Assembly (NCBI GenBank): GCA_023667145.1
Contig: JAMPAQ010000001.1
Location: forward strand, 1,564,856-1,628,855
Origin: Pseudoflavonifractor sp.
GTDB lineage: Bacteria; Bacteroidota; Bacteroidia; Bacteroidales; Muribaculaceae
Direction of reading: 5' to 3'
DNA: 64,000 nt
The notes beneath the pieces were generated by a model, which had not been told where the DNA came from, did no database searches, and was given only the letters and a program-made list of their open reading frames with translations. Each line of letters begins with the position of its first letter. Within the stretch, counting starts at the first letter, position 1. Positions 1 to 7,468 of this stretch are shown here, one piece after another. Made by a program: the position numbers and the translations under genes.

Positions 1-40
1 CGACCCTCCACTGCTCCCGCGCCCCTCGACTGCCCTCGTA

Positions 41-665
41 AATAGTTGGTTATCAATGTAGGGATGCTCCCTAGAGCATCCGCCTCCCGTGCATAACCCA
101 ATATATACGAGCGGCTGCTCCAGGGAGCAGCCCTACAAGCGGCGGTTGTCATCATGTATTTGATTGGCACTACAGTTGCCACACATTGTGACTGTTCAGC
201 AAGCGGTAAAATAGTTGGTTATCAATGTAGGGATGCTCCCTGGAGCATCCGCTTTCCGTGCATAATCCAATATATACGAGCGGCTGCTCCAGGGAGCAGC
301 CCTACAAGTGGCGGTTGTCATCATGTATTTGATTGGCACTACAGTTGCCACACATTGTAACTGTTCGGCAAGCGATAAAATAGTTGGTTATCAATGTAGG
401 GATGCTCCCTAGAGCATCCGCCTCCCGTGCATAACCCAATATATACGAGCGGCTGCTCCAGGGAGCAGCCCTACAAGCGGCGGTTGTCATCATGTATTTG
501 ATTGGCACTACAGTTGCCACACATTGTGACTGTTCAGCAAGCGGTAAAATAGTTGGTTATCAATGTAGGGATGCTCCCTGGAGCATCCGCCTCCCGTGCA
601 TAACCCAATATTCATGAGCGGCTGCTCCAGGGAGCAGCCCTACAAAGCGGTTGTTATCAATCATG
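41..665. repeat. 169-bp tandem repeat array, about 3.6 units
   Basis: Units begin at 41, 210, 379 and 548, an exact 169-bp period with only a few substitutions between units; the fourth unit diverges after about 645. Each unit carries two 20-bp palindromes in opposite orientation, at 62-81/113-132, 231-250/282-301, 400-419/451-470 and 569-588/620-639. The arms read GGATGCTCC/GGAGCATCC or GGCTGCTCC/GGAGCAGCC. In units 1 and 3 the first palindrome carries a change (CTAGAG for CTGGAG) that breaks one pair. The short reading frames here are translations of the repeat and I do not call them genes. Nothing else is visible in 1-736. Confidence 0.95.
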
Positions 666-706
666 TTACTTTTATTCTACGTATCGTTAAAAATACCTAA
701 ATATTC

Positions 707-716
707 GGGGGGGGGG
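707..716 (+). repeat. Poly-G tract (10 G) in a promoter
   Basis: A run of ten G residues lies 20 bp upstream of the -7 element (737-744) of the next gene, which places it where the -33 element should be. Slipped-strand changes in such tracts are a known mechanism of phase variation. Variation here is inference. Confidence 0.8.
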
Positions 717-736
717 TAAATTACCCTAATAATCAA

Positions 737-744
737 TATCTTTG
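737..744 (+). promoter_or_regulatory. Promoter -7 element TATCTTTG
   Basis: It matches the Bacteroidota -7 consensus TAnnTTTG and lies 47 bp before the start codon at 792. There is no TTTG at -33; the poly-G tract 707-716 fills that position. Confidence 0.6.
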
Positions 745-791
745 TGGCATCACTTAGTCGACATAATAAACCAACTTAACATAAACTTTCA

Positions 792-2078
792 ATGAAAAAG
801 ACAATTACACGATTTTCACTGCTTCTGACCCTCGCAATGCCGGCTGCCATCGCGATGGCCGACGTGATTGTCATGCAAGACGGCACGACCATGCAGGTCC
901 ACAACATTGACGTGGCCTCTAAATGGGTATATTATACCGACACTCCTGATGCGGATGCCGAGATGAGACGCGTGCCGATTGACCGCGTGTTCGGCTACAA
1001 GATAGGCGATGGCGCGATGACGACCATCGGGGCGGCAACTCCCGCGCCTGAGGCACAGAAACCATCCGCGCCAACTTCCGATGGCCCGCAGTTCGTGGCT
1101 CCTGTCCCGGCATCCGACAACGCCGAGCTGATTGCCCGATACAACAACCACCCCCAACTTGAATACCTCGATAAGAAACCGCAACCCGACAAGCTCACCC
1201 ACTACTTCATATCCCTATGGGGCATCGAGGACAACTCCATCCTCTCCGATGATAATGTCGAGATTGGATTCGAGAAGGTCTATCTTGATGGGGATAAGGA
1301 CCGCAGTGTAATTGGCCACTACATCAAGGTGCGCAACAAGACCGCCAAACCGCTGTATGTTGATCTTGCGTCATGCTACAAGATCATGAATGGCGGCTAC
1401 TCAGTCCCCTATTTCACCAACTCGGTCTACAACGAGGGGACCAGTGGCACTGTCGGCGGTTCGCTCAACCTCGGTGCCGTTGCCGGCGCACTCGGGGTCG
1501 GCGGTGCGTTGGGTACGTTGGCAAGCGGTGTGAATGTCGGCAAGAGCAACACCCAGTCGACAGGCATCACGACCGCCGAGCAGCAGATTCTGACTGTCCC
1601 ACCGATGGGTTCTGTCGCCCTCCCCGGCACCAAGGTATCCAACGGCAAGAAGATTCTCGAATGTTACGAACCTATCTATTTCTACAATCCGGATTTATCA
1701 GAGCTACGGAAAGTGTCTAACGTGATGAAATTTGAGTTACACATGACGATTAGCGAGGATATATCCCAGCAAAAGATACTCGACAATCAAAACGCCACCC
1801 GTGAAACTCTCAACATAGGTCGTTGGGCCCAGACTGACTACGCTCTTGACGATACCCCCAAGAAGATAGGCCGTCTTATCACCTACTCCACCTCACCCGA
1901 CTTCTCGACCTACACTACCCTTCCTGTCAACCTCTACATGCGTGGGGCCTTCGGCATCAACCTCGATGGCATCAGCCTCAAAGGCCGCTCCTACTTCTAC
2001 TTTAACGACAAGACCTACGACTGCATAACCGACAAGGAACACTTCATCACCGGCTACGGCGTGGTCAAGAAGAAGTAG
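792..2078 (+). CDS. Exported protein of unknown function
   Basis: This is a 428-residue protein with an N-terminal signal peptide (about residues 1-23, ending in AMA) and no lipobox. Residues 24-75 look like a small beta domain that begins with D-V-I-V-M-Q-D-G, a form common in exported Bacteroidales proteins. A Pro/Ala-rich linker follows at about 80-105. A Gly-rich hydrophobic stretch lies near residues 220-250 (GGSLNLGAVAGALGVGGALG) and could insert in or lie along a membrane. I do not recognise the family. It stands alone behind its own promoter with a poly-G tract. Its 3' end overlaps a possible minus-strand reading frame. The reading frame is certain; the location is inferred as periplasm or outer membrane. 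Confidence 0.85.
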   Translation: MKKTITRFSLLLTLAMPAAIAMADVIVMQDGTTMQVHNIDVASKWVYYTDTPDADAEMRRVPIDRVFGYKIGDGAMTTIGAATPAPEAQKPSAPTSDGPQFVAPVPASDNAELIARYNNHPQLEYLDKKPQPDKLTHYFISLWGIEDNSILSDDNVEIGFEKVYLDGDKDRSVIGHYIKVRNKTAKPLYVDLASCYKIMNGGYSVPYFTNSVYNEGTSGTVGGSLNLGAVAGALGVGGALGTLASGVNVGKSNTQSTGITTAEQQILTVPPMGSVALPGTKVSNGKKILECYEPIYFYNPDLSELRKVSNVMKFELHMTISEDISQQKILDNQNATRETLNIGRWAQTDYALDDTPKKIGRLITYSTSPDFSTYTTLPVNLYMRGAFGINLDGISLKGRSYFYFNDKTYDCITDKEHFITGYGVVKKK

Positions 2079-2229
2079 CCCTCTCCCATACCATCCTCCT
2101 ATAGTCATCCCGCCATGCGGCACGACGGTCCCCCCGCCTCTGCCGCATGGCCTCTTCTATACCCCTACCGTCAGGAGCGGAAGTGTCCCGATAAGGTCTG
2201 CTAATATCGTCCAATATGTCAATGAGCGC
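2065..2229 (-). other. Possible 3' end of a small or broken gene
   Basis: On the minus strand an open frame ends with TGA at 2065-2067, inside the 3' end of the exported-protein gene. Its last 50 or so residues are charged and Arg/Asp-rich, with segments such as LIDILDDISRPYRD and RRAAWRDDYRRMVWERA, which look more like protein than chance translation. I find no ATG at a sensible place; a TTG at about 2214 is possible. It could be a remnant of the decayed frame further upstream, a small gene, or chance. Confidence 0.2.
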
Positions 2230-2348
2230 GTGCTGCCGGTTTGGCTTTAGGCGGCGGGGGCAGCTGCCGCAAACGTGAGGGGGATTATCGCGTGTCTCTT
2301 GTCGTCACTATGAGACGTCCCTCCGAGACTTGTGACCGCGATTGACGC

Positions 2349-2403
2349 TGTCCCCGTGTTGAAGCACGAGGTTCTCTCATTATTGCTGTCCCGCTGGGAC
2401 AGC
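2349..2403. repeat. Hairpin repeat, family 2, copy 1
   Basis: It contains the core GAAGCACG-GGTTCTCTCATTATTG followed by the palindrome CTGTCCC-GCT-GGGACAG. Related copies lie at 3859-3892 and 4009-4055. A GACGTCCCTCCG-GACTT hairpin precedes copies 1 and 2, at about 2313 and 3822. Confidence 0.8.
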
Positions 2404-2480
2404 CTGTTGTCGGATGGACTGTCGCATAGAGGTCGGCGGTACAGCCTGTTGTCGTATGAACTGTCTCCAAAATCGGCGGT
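2399..2480. repeat. 42-bp imperfect tandem duplication
   Basis: Two copies, 2399-2440 and 2441-2480, both start ACAGCCTGTTGTCG and end TCGGCGGT. The second copy is 2 bp shorter and has several substitutions. Confidence 0.75.
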
Positions 2481-2502
2481 GGTGGAGGGATACGACCAGG
2501 GG

Positions 2503-2528
2503 GGAATTAGCGGACCTCTCCGAGGCCC
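2503..2528 (+). repeat. 26-bp inverted repeat, left copy
   Basis: It is perfectly complementary to 3782-3807. The pair brackets about 1.25 kb that includes the doubtful minus-strand frame. It contains the small hairpin CCTC-TCC-GAGG. Confidence 0.85.
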
Positions 2529-2966
2529 GGTTTGGGAATGCCGAGGTTTCTCCATGCCTCGCTTCGCTCGTGATGGAGCTACAATTAATCCGCGTCTCCG
2601 ACGCTCTGAGAACGAGGAATTTGATGGACAGGCGGTATGGGGTGAACCGCGTTGACTGTGGCGGGAAGGGGACTCGGGGTCAATTGGGGTGAATGGGCCG
2701 AGGTCGCCGTTGAGGGATGCGTTGAGATAGTGGGCGAATGGGGTTGGGTTATAGCGTGGTGGGGTCGAGGAGGTCGTTAAGGAGTTTAGGGAGTTTAAGG
2801 ACGTTAAGGATGGATGACGGCGGGGGATGCGACGATGGGGAGGATTACGGCGGAATGGGCGGGGATATGGGGTACCGTGAATGATTAGGATGCTCTCGCG
2901 GTGGGGCTGGAGCATTGGGAGGAATGTATCGAGGGCGATGTCGAGGGCATCAGGGTGGCAGAAGGC

Positions 2967-2986
2967 GGATGCACGAGCGTGCATCC
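2967..2986 (-). repeat. Solo 20-bp palindrome, family 1
   Basis: The arms GGATGCACG/CGTGCATCC are flanked by GC on one side and CTACA on the other, exactly as for the palindromes of the 41-665 array. The arm sequences differ from the array copies but remain complementary. It lies in frame in the doubtful minus-strand reading frame. Confidence 0.85.
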
Positions 2987-3182
2987 CTACATGGGAGGAA
3001 CGTGGGTCAGAGAGGGGGTATGTGTCGGCGTTGAGTAGGAGGATTATGTCGAATGTGCCGCCGCGATGGGTGGCGGGATGACAACCTGAGCCGATGGCAT
3101 GGAGTTTGGTCGGAGATGTTGCGAATGGACGGGAAGGCGCGGTGGAGGCGGGATGTCTCCGGCGCTCTGTCGCTGTGGGGGC

Positions 3183-3202
3183 GGGCGCACCCTGGTGCGC
3201 CC
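3183..3202 (-). repeat. Solo 20-bp palindrome, family 1
   Basis: The arms GGGCGCACC/GGTGCGCCC are followed by CTACA, the family signature. It is the most diverged arm sequence in the family and is still fully paired. It lies in frame in the doubtful minus-strand reading frame. Confidence 0.85.
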
Positions 3203-3620
3203 CTACATTAGTGGTAGGGAATGGGGAAAGGGTGTTGACGAGGGTGCGGGCAGCGGTGGCTGTGCGGTCGAGGATGAGGGTACGGCGGTGAGGGAGGATG
3301 ACAGAGCGGAGCCAGTGGATGTAGTGGACGAGGAGGTCGGGGATGTGGGTGCAGTCGGGAGCCGGGTCGGCGATGATGATGCGGACGGGGGTATAGGGGC
3401 GATGTCGCCACGGACGTGGAGTGTCAGGTACGGGGTCGGCATTGAGGCGGGCGCGTTCGAGACGGTCGATGATGTGACGGTGAGGGGGGCAGAGTGTGCG
3501 TCCTGTGGTCTTCTTTAGCCATCGGGCGAAGCCGTAGGTGTAGTTGGGGGCGACGATGTGGCGCTCCCGAGTTGGTGGCTTATGGTAGATGGCTGGCTTC
3601 ACAACGCTAAGGTAGCACAA

Positions 3621-4140
3621 TGGGTTGGGGTGACATGACCGTCTTGTCGCTTTGTGGTCTATGGCGACAGAGCATCGCAGATGCGGGTTAGTTGTAGCCC
3701 CACCACTGAGGGACGGCGGGTCGGGCGAATGCCCGGAACGATGGCCCGGAGGCGTGGGGTTTGGGGTGGTGTTGTGGGATTGGGCCTCGGAGAGGTCCGC
3801 TAATTCCGATTGGGTATTATAAGACGTCCCTCCGGGACTTTTGGCTGGGAGGGGTCATGTCCCCGTGCTGAAGCACGGGGTTCTCTCATTATGGCGCACC
3901 GCTGGGGCTATGGTGATGGGCGCGCTGAGGCCATATACATGAGCTGAAGTGACGCTCCGCTGGGACAGCGTTGGGGTTATGGTGGCCGCGCTGAGACTGA
4001 GTCTCTGCTCTGAAGCACGGGGTTCTCTCATTATTGCTGTCCCTCTGGGACAGCGTTGGGGCGGCTCGCAGGAGGGGAGGCCGCGCTGAGGCCATATACA
4101 TGTGCTGTAACACGCGCCCCATGACTTGTTAATCAAAATG
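3621..4140. repeat. Intergenic repeat cluster
   Basis: No gene is supported here. The stretch holds the right copy of the 26-bp inverted repeat (3782-3807), family-2 hairpin copies 2 and 3 (3859-3892 and 4009-4055), a 21-bp direct repeat CGCGCTGAGGCCATATACATG at 3921-3941 and 4082-4102, and several short palindromes such as CGCTGGGACAGCG near 3958. Confidence 0.8.
3782..3807 (-). repeat. 26-bp inverted repeat, right copy
   Basis: This is the perfect reverse complement of 2503-2528. Confidence 0.85.
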
Positions 4141-4180
4141 AAAAGACGCGGGGGACTTCAGTCGGTGTCCCGCGTCTTTT
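4141..4180 (-). terminator. Hairpin terminator
   Basis: The 12-bp arms AAAAGACGCGGG (4141-4152) and CCCGCGTCTTTT (4169-4180) flank a 16-nt loop, with T-rich ends on both strands. It overlaps the last codons of the 46-residue minus-strand gene and probably ends its transcription. Confidence 0.65.
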
Positions 4181-4298
4181 TGATGCTTTCCTGATAGGCT
4201 TTCAGCCGTTTCTTCCAGGCGGCGTTCCGTTGCTTCTCCTTCTTGGCCTTGGCCCGGAGATAGTCGTCATATTGACGTTCAAGAAAATTGTCGGCCAT
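4158..4298 (-). CDS. Small charged protein, 46 residues
   Basis: The frame starts ATG at 4298 (M-A-D-N-F-L-E-R-Q-Y-D-D-Y) and stops at 4158-4160. It is very rich in Lys, Arg, Glu and Ala (AKAKKEKQRNAAWKKRLKAY) and should form one long charged helix. It lies downstream of rpsP on the same strand, beyond an apparent terminator. I recall similar short proteins with this start in other Bacteroidales genomes, which supports a real gene, but no function can be given. A nucleic-acid or ribosome association would fit the charge but is speculation. Confidence 0.65.
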   Translation of the reverse strand: MADNFLERQYDDYLRAKAKKEKQRNAAWKKRLKAYQESIKKTRDTD

Positions 4299-4336
4299 AT
4301 AATCTCGGAGTAAATGAGTCCTATATCAAAACAGCA

Positions 4337-4365
4337 GAGCCGGCAAACGTGTCATTTGCCGGCTC
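4337..4365 (-). terminator. rpsP terminator
   Basis: The perfect 11-bp stem GAGCCGGCAAA/TTTGCCGGCTC has a 7-nt loop. On the minus strand it is followed by CTGTTTTGA. It lies 20 bp beyond the rpsP stop. Confidence 0.8.
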
Positions 4366-4385
4366 CGTAAGTAATGGTTGTTGCC

Positions 4386-4955
4386 TTATTCAGCGTTTTC
4401 GGTTGCCTCGGCGACAGCCTTGTCCTCGTCTTCAGCGACCTTCTCGTCAGCCTCAGCTGCCGCAGCGGCCTCTGCCTCTGCCTTGGCGGCAGCGATCTCA
4501 GCCTTCTTCTTTGCAACGAGTTCTGCCTTGGCCTTGTTTTTGGCCTGCTCATCCTCAAGACGAGCCTTGGCTGCAAGTTCCTTCTTGTCGGCCATGGCGG
4601 TCTTCTGAGCATCTACGGCTGCCTGCTTCTTGGACTTCCAGGCATCGAAACGCTTCTGAGCCTCTTCCTCTGAGAATGCGCCCTTTTTCACGCCACCCTG
4701 AAGGTGCTTCATCAAGAGTACACCCTCCTGTGAGAGGATGTTGCGCACAGTGTCGGTAGGTTGTGCACCTACGTTAACCCAATACAAAGCCCGCTCGAAG
4801 TTCAATGTTATTGTAGCAGGATTAGTGTTCGGATTATAGGAACCTATCCTTTCAATAAATTTACCATCTCGTGGTGCCCTGCTATCGGCGATAACAATAG
4901 GATAAAACGCATAGTTCTTGCGACCATGACGTTGTAATCTGATTTTGGTTGCCAT
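4386..4955 (-). CDS. rpsP: 30S ribosomal protein S16
   Basis: S16 of the small ribosomal subunit, which binds 16S rRNA early in assembly. Residues 1-80 are the canonical fold ([20 protein letters not shown], then [19 protein letters not shown]). From about residue 100 the protein runs on into a long Ala/Lys/Glu helix and an acidic Ala-rich tail, giving 189 residues against about 80-90 in enterobacteria. Extended S16 is usual in Bacteroidota. The gene has its own strong promoter (5030-5000) and terminator (4365-4337), so it is monocistronic or nearly so. Confidence 0.98.
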   Translation of the reverse strand: MATKIRLQRHGRKNYAFYPIVIADSRAPRDGKFIERIGSYNPNTNPATITLNFERALYWVNVGAQPTDTVRNILSQEGVLLMKHLQGGVKKGAFSEEEAQKRFDAWKSKKQAAVDAQKTAMADKKELAAKARLEDEQAKNKAKAELVAKKKAEIAAAKAEAEAAAAAEADEKVAEDEDKAVAEATENAE

Positions 4956-4999
4956 TTTGTTTAATTAAGTTGGTTTTGTATTGTGCTTAAAAAGCGGTG

Positions 5000-5030
5000 C
5001 AAAGATAAGCATTTATTTCCACACGGCAAA
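5000..5030 (-). promoter_or_regulatory. rpsP promoter
   Basis: On the minus strand TTTG (5030-5027) and TATCTTTG (5007-5000) are separated by 19 bp, a textbook Bacteroidota promoter 45 bp before the start codon. Confidence 0.8.
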
Positions 5031-5135
5031 CAGTTGTCCCGCCAAGTTTGGCGATTTTATCTGAAAAAATAGCACAAAAATCCCGCAGAGCCGTCTTACG
5101 GAGGCAGCATTGCGTGCAAACGCGCCCACACGGCG

Positions 5136-5918
5136 TTATGACAGAATCTTTCCCTTGCGCTTCAGGTTCACGTACTCCTTGACATCCTGGAACAGCCGGG
5201 TGGCAAACACGAAGTCGTTGAGCGCCTCATTGTCGGTGTCAAATATCAGGTCCTTGTTGCCGACCCAACCGACATGTCCCTTGTTGATGAAGATTATGTT
5301 CTCACCGATGCCAAGCACCGAGTTCATGTCGTGGGTGTTGATAATCGTGGTGATGTTGTATTCCTTGGTTATATCGCTAAGCAGCTCATCAATCACAATC
5401 GACGTGCGGGGATCGAGGCCGGAGTTGGGCTCGTCGCAGAACAGGTATTTGGGATTGAGGGCTATCGCACGGGCAATCGCGACACGCTTCTGCATACCGC
5501 CCGAGATCTCAGACGGGTACTTGTCGGCCGCGCCCTTGAGGTTCACGCGTTCTATACAGAACTCGGCACGCTCCCTCATCTCAGCGGGGTTCATTTTGGA
5601 GAACATTATCAGCGGGAACATGACGTTGCCCAACACCGTCTCCGAGTCAAACAACGCTGAACCCTGAAAGAGCATACCAATCTCCATGCGCAGCTCTTTC
5701 TTCTGCTCATCATCCATCTTCACGATGTCGCGGCCATCATACAAAATCTCTCCACGGTCGGGAGTCAGAAGTCCCACGAGCGACTTCATCAGCACAGTCT
5801 TGCCCGAGCCGCTCTGCCCTATTATAAGGTTGGTCTTGCCGTCATAGAACTTGGCATTGATGCCGTGGAGCACGGTCTTGCCGTCAAACGACTTTACTAC
5901 ATCTTTTACCTCGATCAT
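5136..5918 (-). CDS. mlaF: Lipid-transport ABC ATPase, MlaF-like
   Basis: The ATPase of an MCE-type (Mla) transporter, which moves phospholipid between the inner and outer membranes; it acts on the cytoplasmic face. In 260 residues it has Walker A GQSGSGKT (34-41), Q-loop LFQGSALF (about 84-91), signature SGGMQKR (140-146), Walker B YLFCDEP (159-165) and a switch histidine in NTHD. The GMQ form of the signature is typical of the Mla branch. Its start codon overlaps the stop of the permease gene by 4 bp (ATGA), so the two are translationally coupled. An MlaD substrate-binding gene is not in this window. Confidence 0.93.
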   Translation of the reverse strand: MIEVKDVVKSFDGKTVLHGINAKFYDGKTNLIIGQSGSGKTVLMKSLVGLLTPDRGEILYDGRDIVKMDDEQKKELRMEIGMLFQGSALFDSETVLGNVMFPLIMFSKMNPAEMRERAEFCIERVNLKGAADKYPSEISGGMQKRVAIARAIALNPKYLFCDEPNSGLDPRTSIVIDELLSDITKEYNITTIINTHDMNSVLGIGENIIFINKGHVGWVGNKDLIFDTDNEALNDFVFATRLFQDVKEYVNLKRKGKILS

Positions 5919-6664
5919 TGCAACAGGAGTTTGGTGAGTATGACGTCAAACAATAGTATGAGGATGCTGCTCGACACGACAGCGTTGGTGCTCGCCTTGC
6001 CGACCTCCAGCGCACCGCCCTTGACATAGTAGCCAAAAAACGATGCTACCGAGCTGATGATAACAGAGAAGAACAGCGACTTTATTATGCCGTACCACAC
6101 ATACCACTCCGTAAACATCGTCTGAAGTCCGTAGACATACTTCGAGGCCGAGATCACATCAGTGAACACCCCGACGAGGTATCCGCCAAAAAGGCCGGTG
6201 GTCATGCTGAACACCACAAGAATCGGCATGAAAAACAGGAAGGCAGTGATCTTTGGCAACACAAGGAAGTTGGCTGAGTTGACACCCATGATATCAAGGG
6301 CGTCTATCTGCTCGGTGACGCGCATGGTGCCAATCTCGGACGCGATGTTCGATCCCACCTTGCCCGCAAGTATCAGACACAATATCGACGACGAGAACTC
6401 CAACAAGACAATCTCGCGGGTGCCGAGGCCCACGGCATAGGCAGGGATAAGCGGTGACGACACATTGAGCTGCATCTGTATGGCGCAAACCGCGCCTATG
6501 AATATCGAGATGACGATGACAAGCGGGATAGAGTCAAGTCCCAGCTTGGATACCTCCTGGACAAATCTCTTGAAAAAGACCTTCCACTTGTCGGGTATCG
6601 TGAATACCCTCTTCATGAAAAGGCAATATTGGCCAAACGTGGCCAACCACGAACTCAAAACCAT
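5915..6664 (-). CDS. mlaE: Lipid-transport permease, MlaE-like
   Basis: The inner-membrane permease partner of the downstream ATPase (249 residues). It has an amphipathic N-terminal helix and about five hydrophobic segments, with the family features EVSKLGLDSIPLVIVISIFIG, the VGLGTREIV loop and EIGTMRVTEQIDALDIMGVN, which forms the coupling helix that contacts the ATPase. The start at 6664 gives an N-terminus of normal length. The gene is divergent from udk, with 173 bp of shared upstream DNA. Confidence 0.93.
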   Translation of the reverse strand: MVLSSWLATFGQYCLFMKRVFTIPDKWKVFFKRFVQEVSKLGLDSIPLVIVISIFIGAVCAIQMQLNVSSPLIPAYAVGLGTREIVLLEFSSSILCLILAGKVGSNIASEIGTMRVTEQIDALDIMGVNSANFLVLPKITAFLFFMPILVVFSMTTGLFGGYLVGVFTDVISASKYVYGLQTMFTEWYVWYGIIKSLFFSVIISSVASFFGYYVKGGALEVGKASTNAVVSSSILILLFDVILTKLLLQ

Positions 6665-6807
6665 AATATACCAATATTTTGTGTATTTTGTGGCGCAAAT
6701 TTAATCATAAAACTTGGATTGGATACCCTTTTGCTCCGAAAACTCCAAAAAGACGAACAAGCGCACAATTATATACCTATATCCACCATTATTTAGAGAT
6801 AATGTTG

Positions 6808-6815
6808 TAAATTTG
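6808..6815 (+). promoter_or_regulatory. udk promoter -7 element TAAATTTG
   Basis: It matches TAnnTTTG and lies 22 bp before the udk start. No clear TTTG is seen at -33. Confidence 0.45.
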
Positions 6816-6837
6816 TGCTATCTAAAATCGCTTAGCC

Positions 6838-7458
6838 ATGCTTATCATAGGTATTGCCGGAGGAACCGGGTCGGGAAAGACAACGGTAGTGCAGAAGATC
6901 ATATCGAGTCTGCCACCGGGCGAGGTCGCAGTGCTGCCTCAGGACTCATATTACAAGGACTTGAGCGACCTCCCGATGGAGGAGCGTGCCAAGGTCAACT
7001 TTGACGAGCCGGCCGCCATTGAGTGGTCGTTGCTGACCGAACACCTGCGACAGCTTAAGGCCGGGAAGACAATCGAGATGCCCACCTATTCCTATCTCAC
7101 CTGCACACGGCAGCCCGAGACTGTCACCGTCTCACCGCGTGACGTGGTGATTGTCGAGGGTATCCTCGTGCTCAATGACCCGGTGTTGCGCGACATGATG
7201 GATGTCAAGGTGTTTGTCGACGCGGATGCCGACGACCGCCTTATCCGCGTCATCTCGCGTGACTGCGTAGAGCGTGGACGCACCCCCATGATGGTAATCA
7301 CCCGCTATGAAAAGGTGTTGAAACCGATGCACAACATGTATATCGAGCCGACAAAGCGGTTTGCCGACCTCATTGTCCCGCAGGGGGGAAACAACACCGT
7401 GGCCATAGGGCTGCTCACCGACTACATCGAGGGGCAACTGGCAAAATCACGTAATTGA
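6838..7458 (+). CDS. udk: Uridine kinase
   Basis: It phosphorylates uridine and cytidine to UMP and CMP in pyrimidine salvage, in the cytoplasm. At 206 residues it has the family's usual length, with P-loop GGTGSGKT (8-15), the uridine-kinase motif [15 protein letters not shown] and the lid-region segment [13 protein letters not shown]. The start at 6838 leaves only three residues before the first strand, as in homologues. lptB follows after 10 bp, so the two are probably cotranscribed. Confidence 0.96.
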   Translation: MLIIGIAGGTGSGKTTVVQKIISSLPPGEVAVLPQDSYYKDLSDLPMEERAKVNFDEPAAIEWSLLTEHLRQLKAGKTIEMPTYSYLTCTRQPETVTVSPRDVVIVEGILVLNDPVLRDMMDVKVFVDADADDRLIRVISRDCVERGRTPMMVITRYEKVLKPMHNMYIEPTKRFADLIVPQGGNNTVAIGLLTDYIEGQLAKSRN

Positions 7459-7468
7459 CCCGACAGGC

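Larger units (their letters stand above)
2700..3620 (-). pseudogene. Doubtful or decayed coding region with inserted palindromes
   Basis: An open frame on the minus strand runs from 3620 to a stop at 2247, but the part below about 2700 is plainly translated repeat sequence. Upstream some stretches look like protein: YTYGFARWLKK near the start, FDIILLLNADTY, and ALDTFLPMLQPH followed by ESILIIHG. The last two recall the end of a Rossmann-type methyltransferase, but no SAM-binding glycine motif is visible. The intervening stretches are rich in Arg, Pro, His and Thr, as expected for chance translation of GC-rich DNA. Two palindromes (2967-2986, 3183-3202) sit inside the frame without breaking it. 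Alternatives are a fast-evolving real gene or pure chance. No assignment is safe. Confidence 0.3.

Noticed and set aside
154-520. Short open frames of about 70 codons on both strands
   Set aside because: They are translations of the 169-bp repeat array, open in both directions through the palindromes.
41-665. CRISPR array
   Set aside because: The 169-bp units have no spacer variation, and no cas gene is present.
2247-2700. C-terminal extension of the long minus-strand frame
   Set aside because: It consists of translated hairpin repeats, including the same stretch that appears in unrelated frames at 3860-4130.
3099-3518. 139-codon plus-strand frame opposite the doubtful gene
   Set aside because: The composition is that of chance translation of GC-rich DNA (Gly, Val, Asp, Arg), with no promoter or family pattern.
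3855-4136. 93-codon minus-strand frame
   Set aside because: It is made of three copies of the family-2 repeat, with the same peptide phrases repeated.
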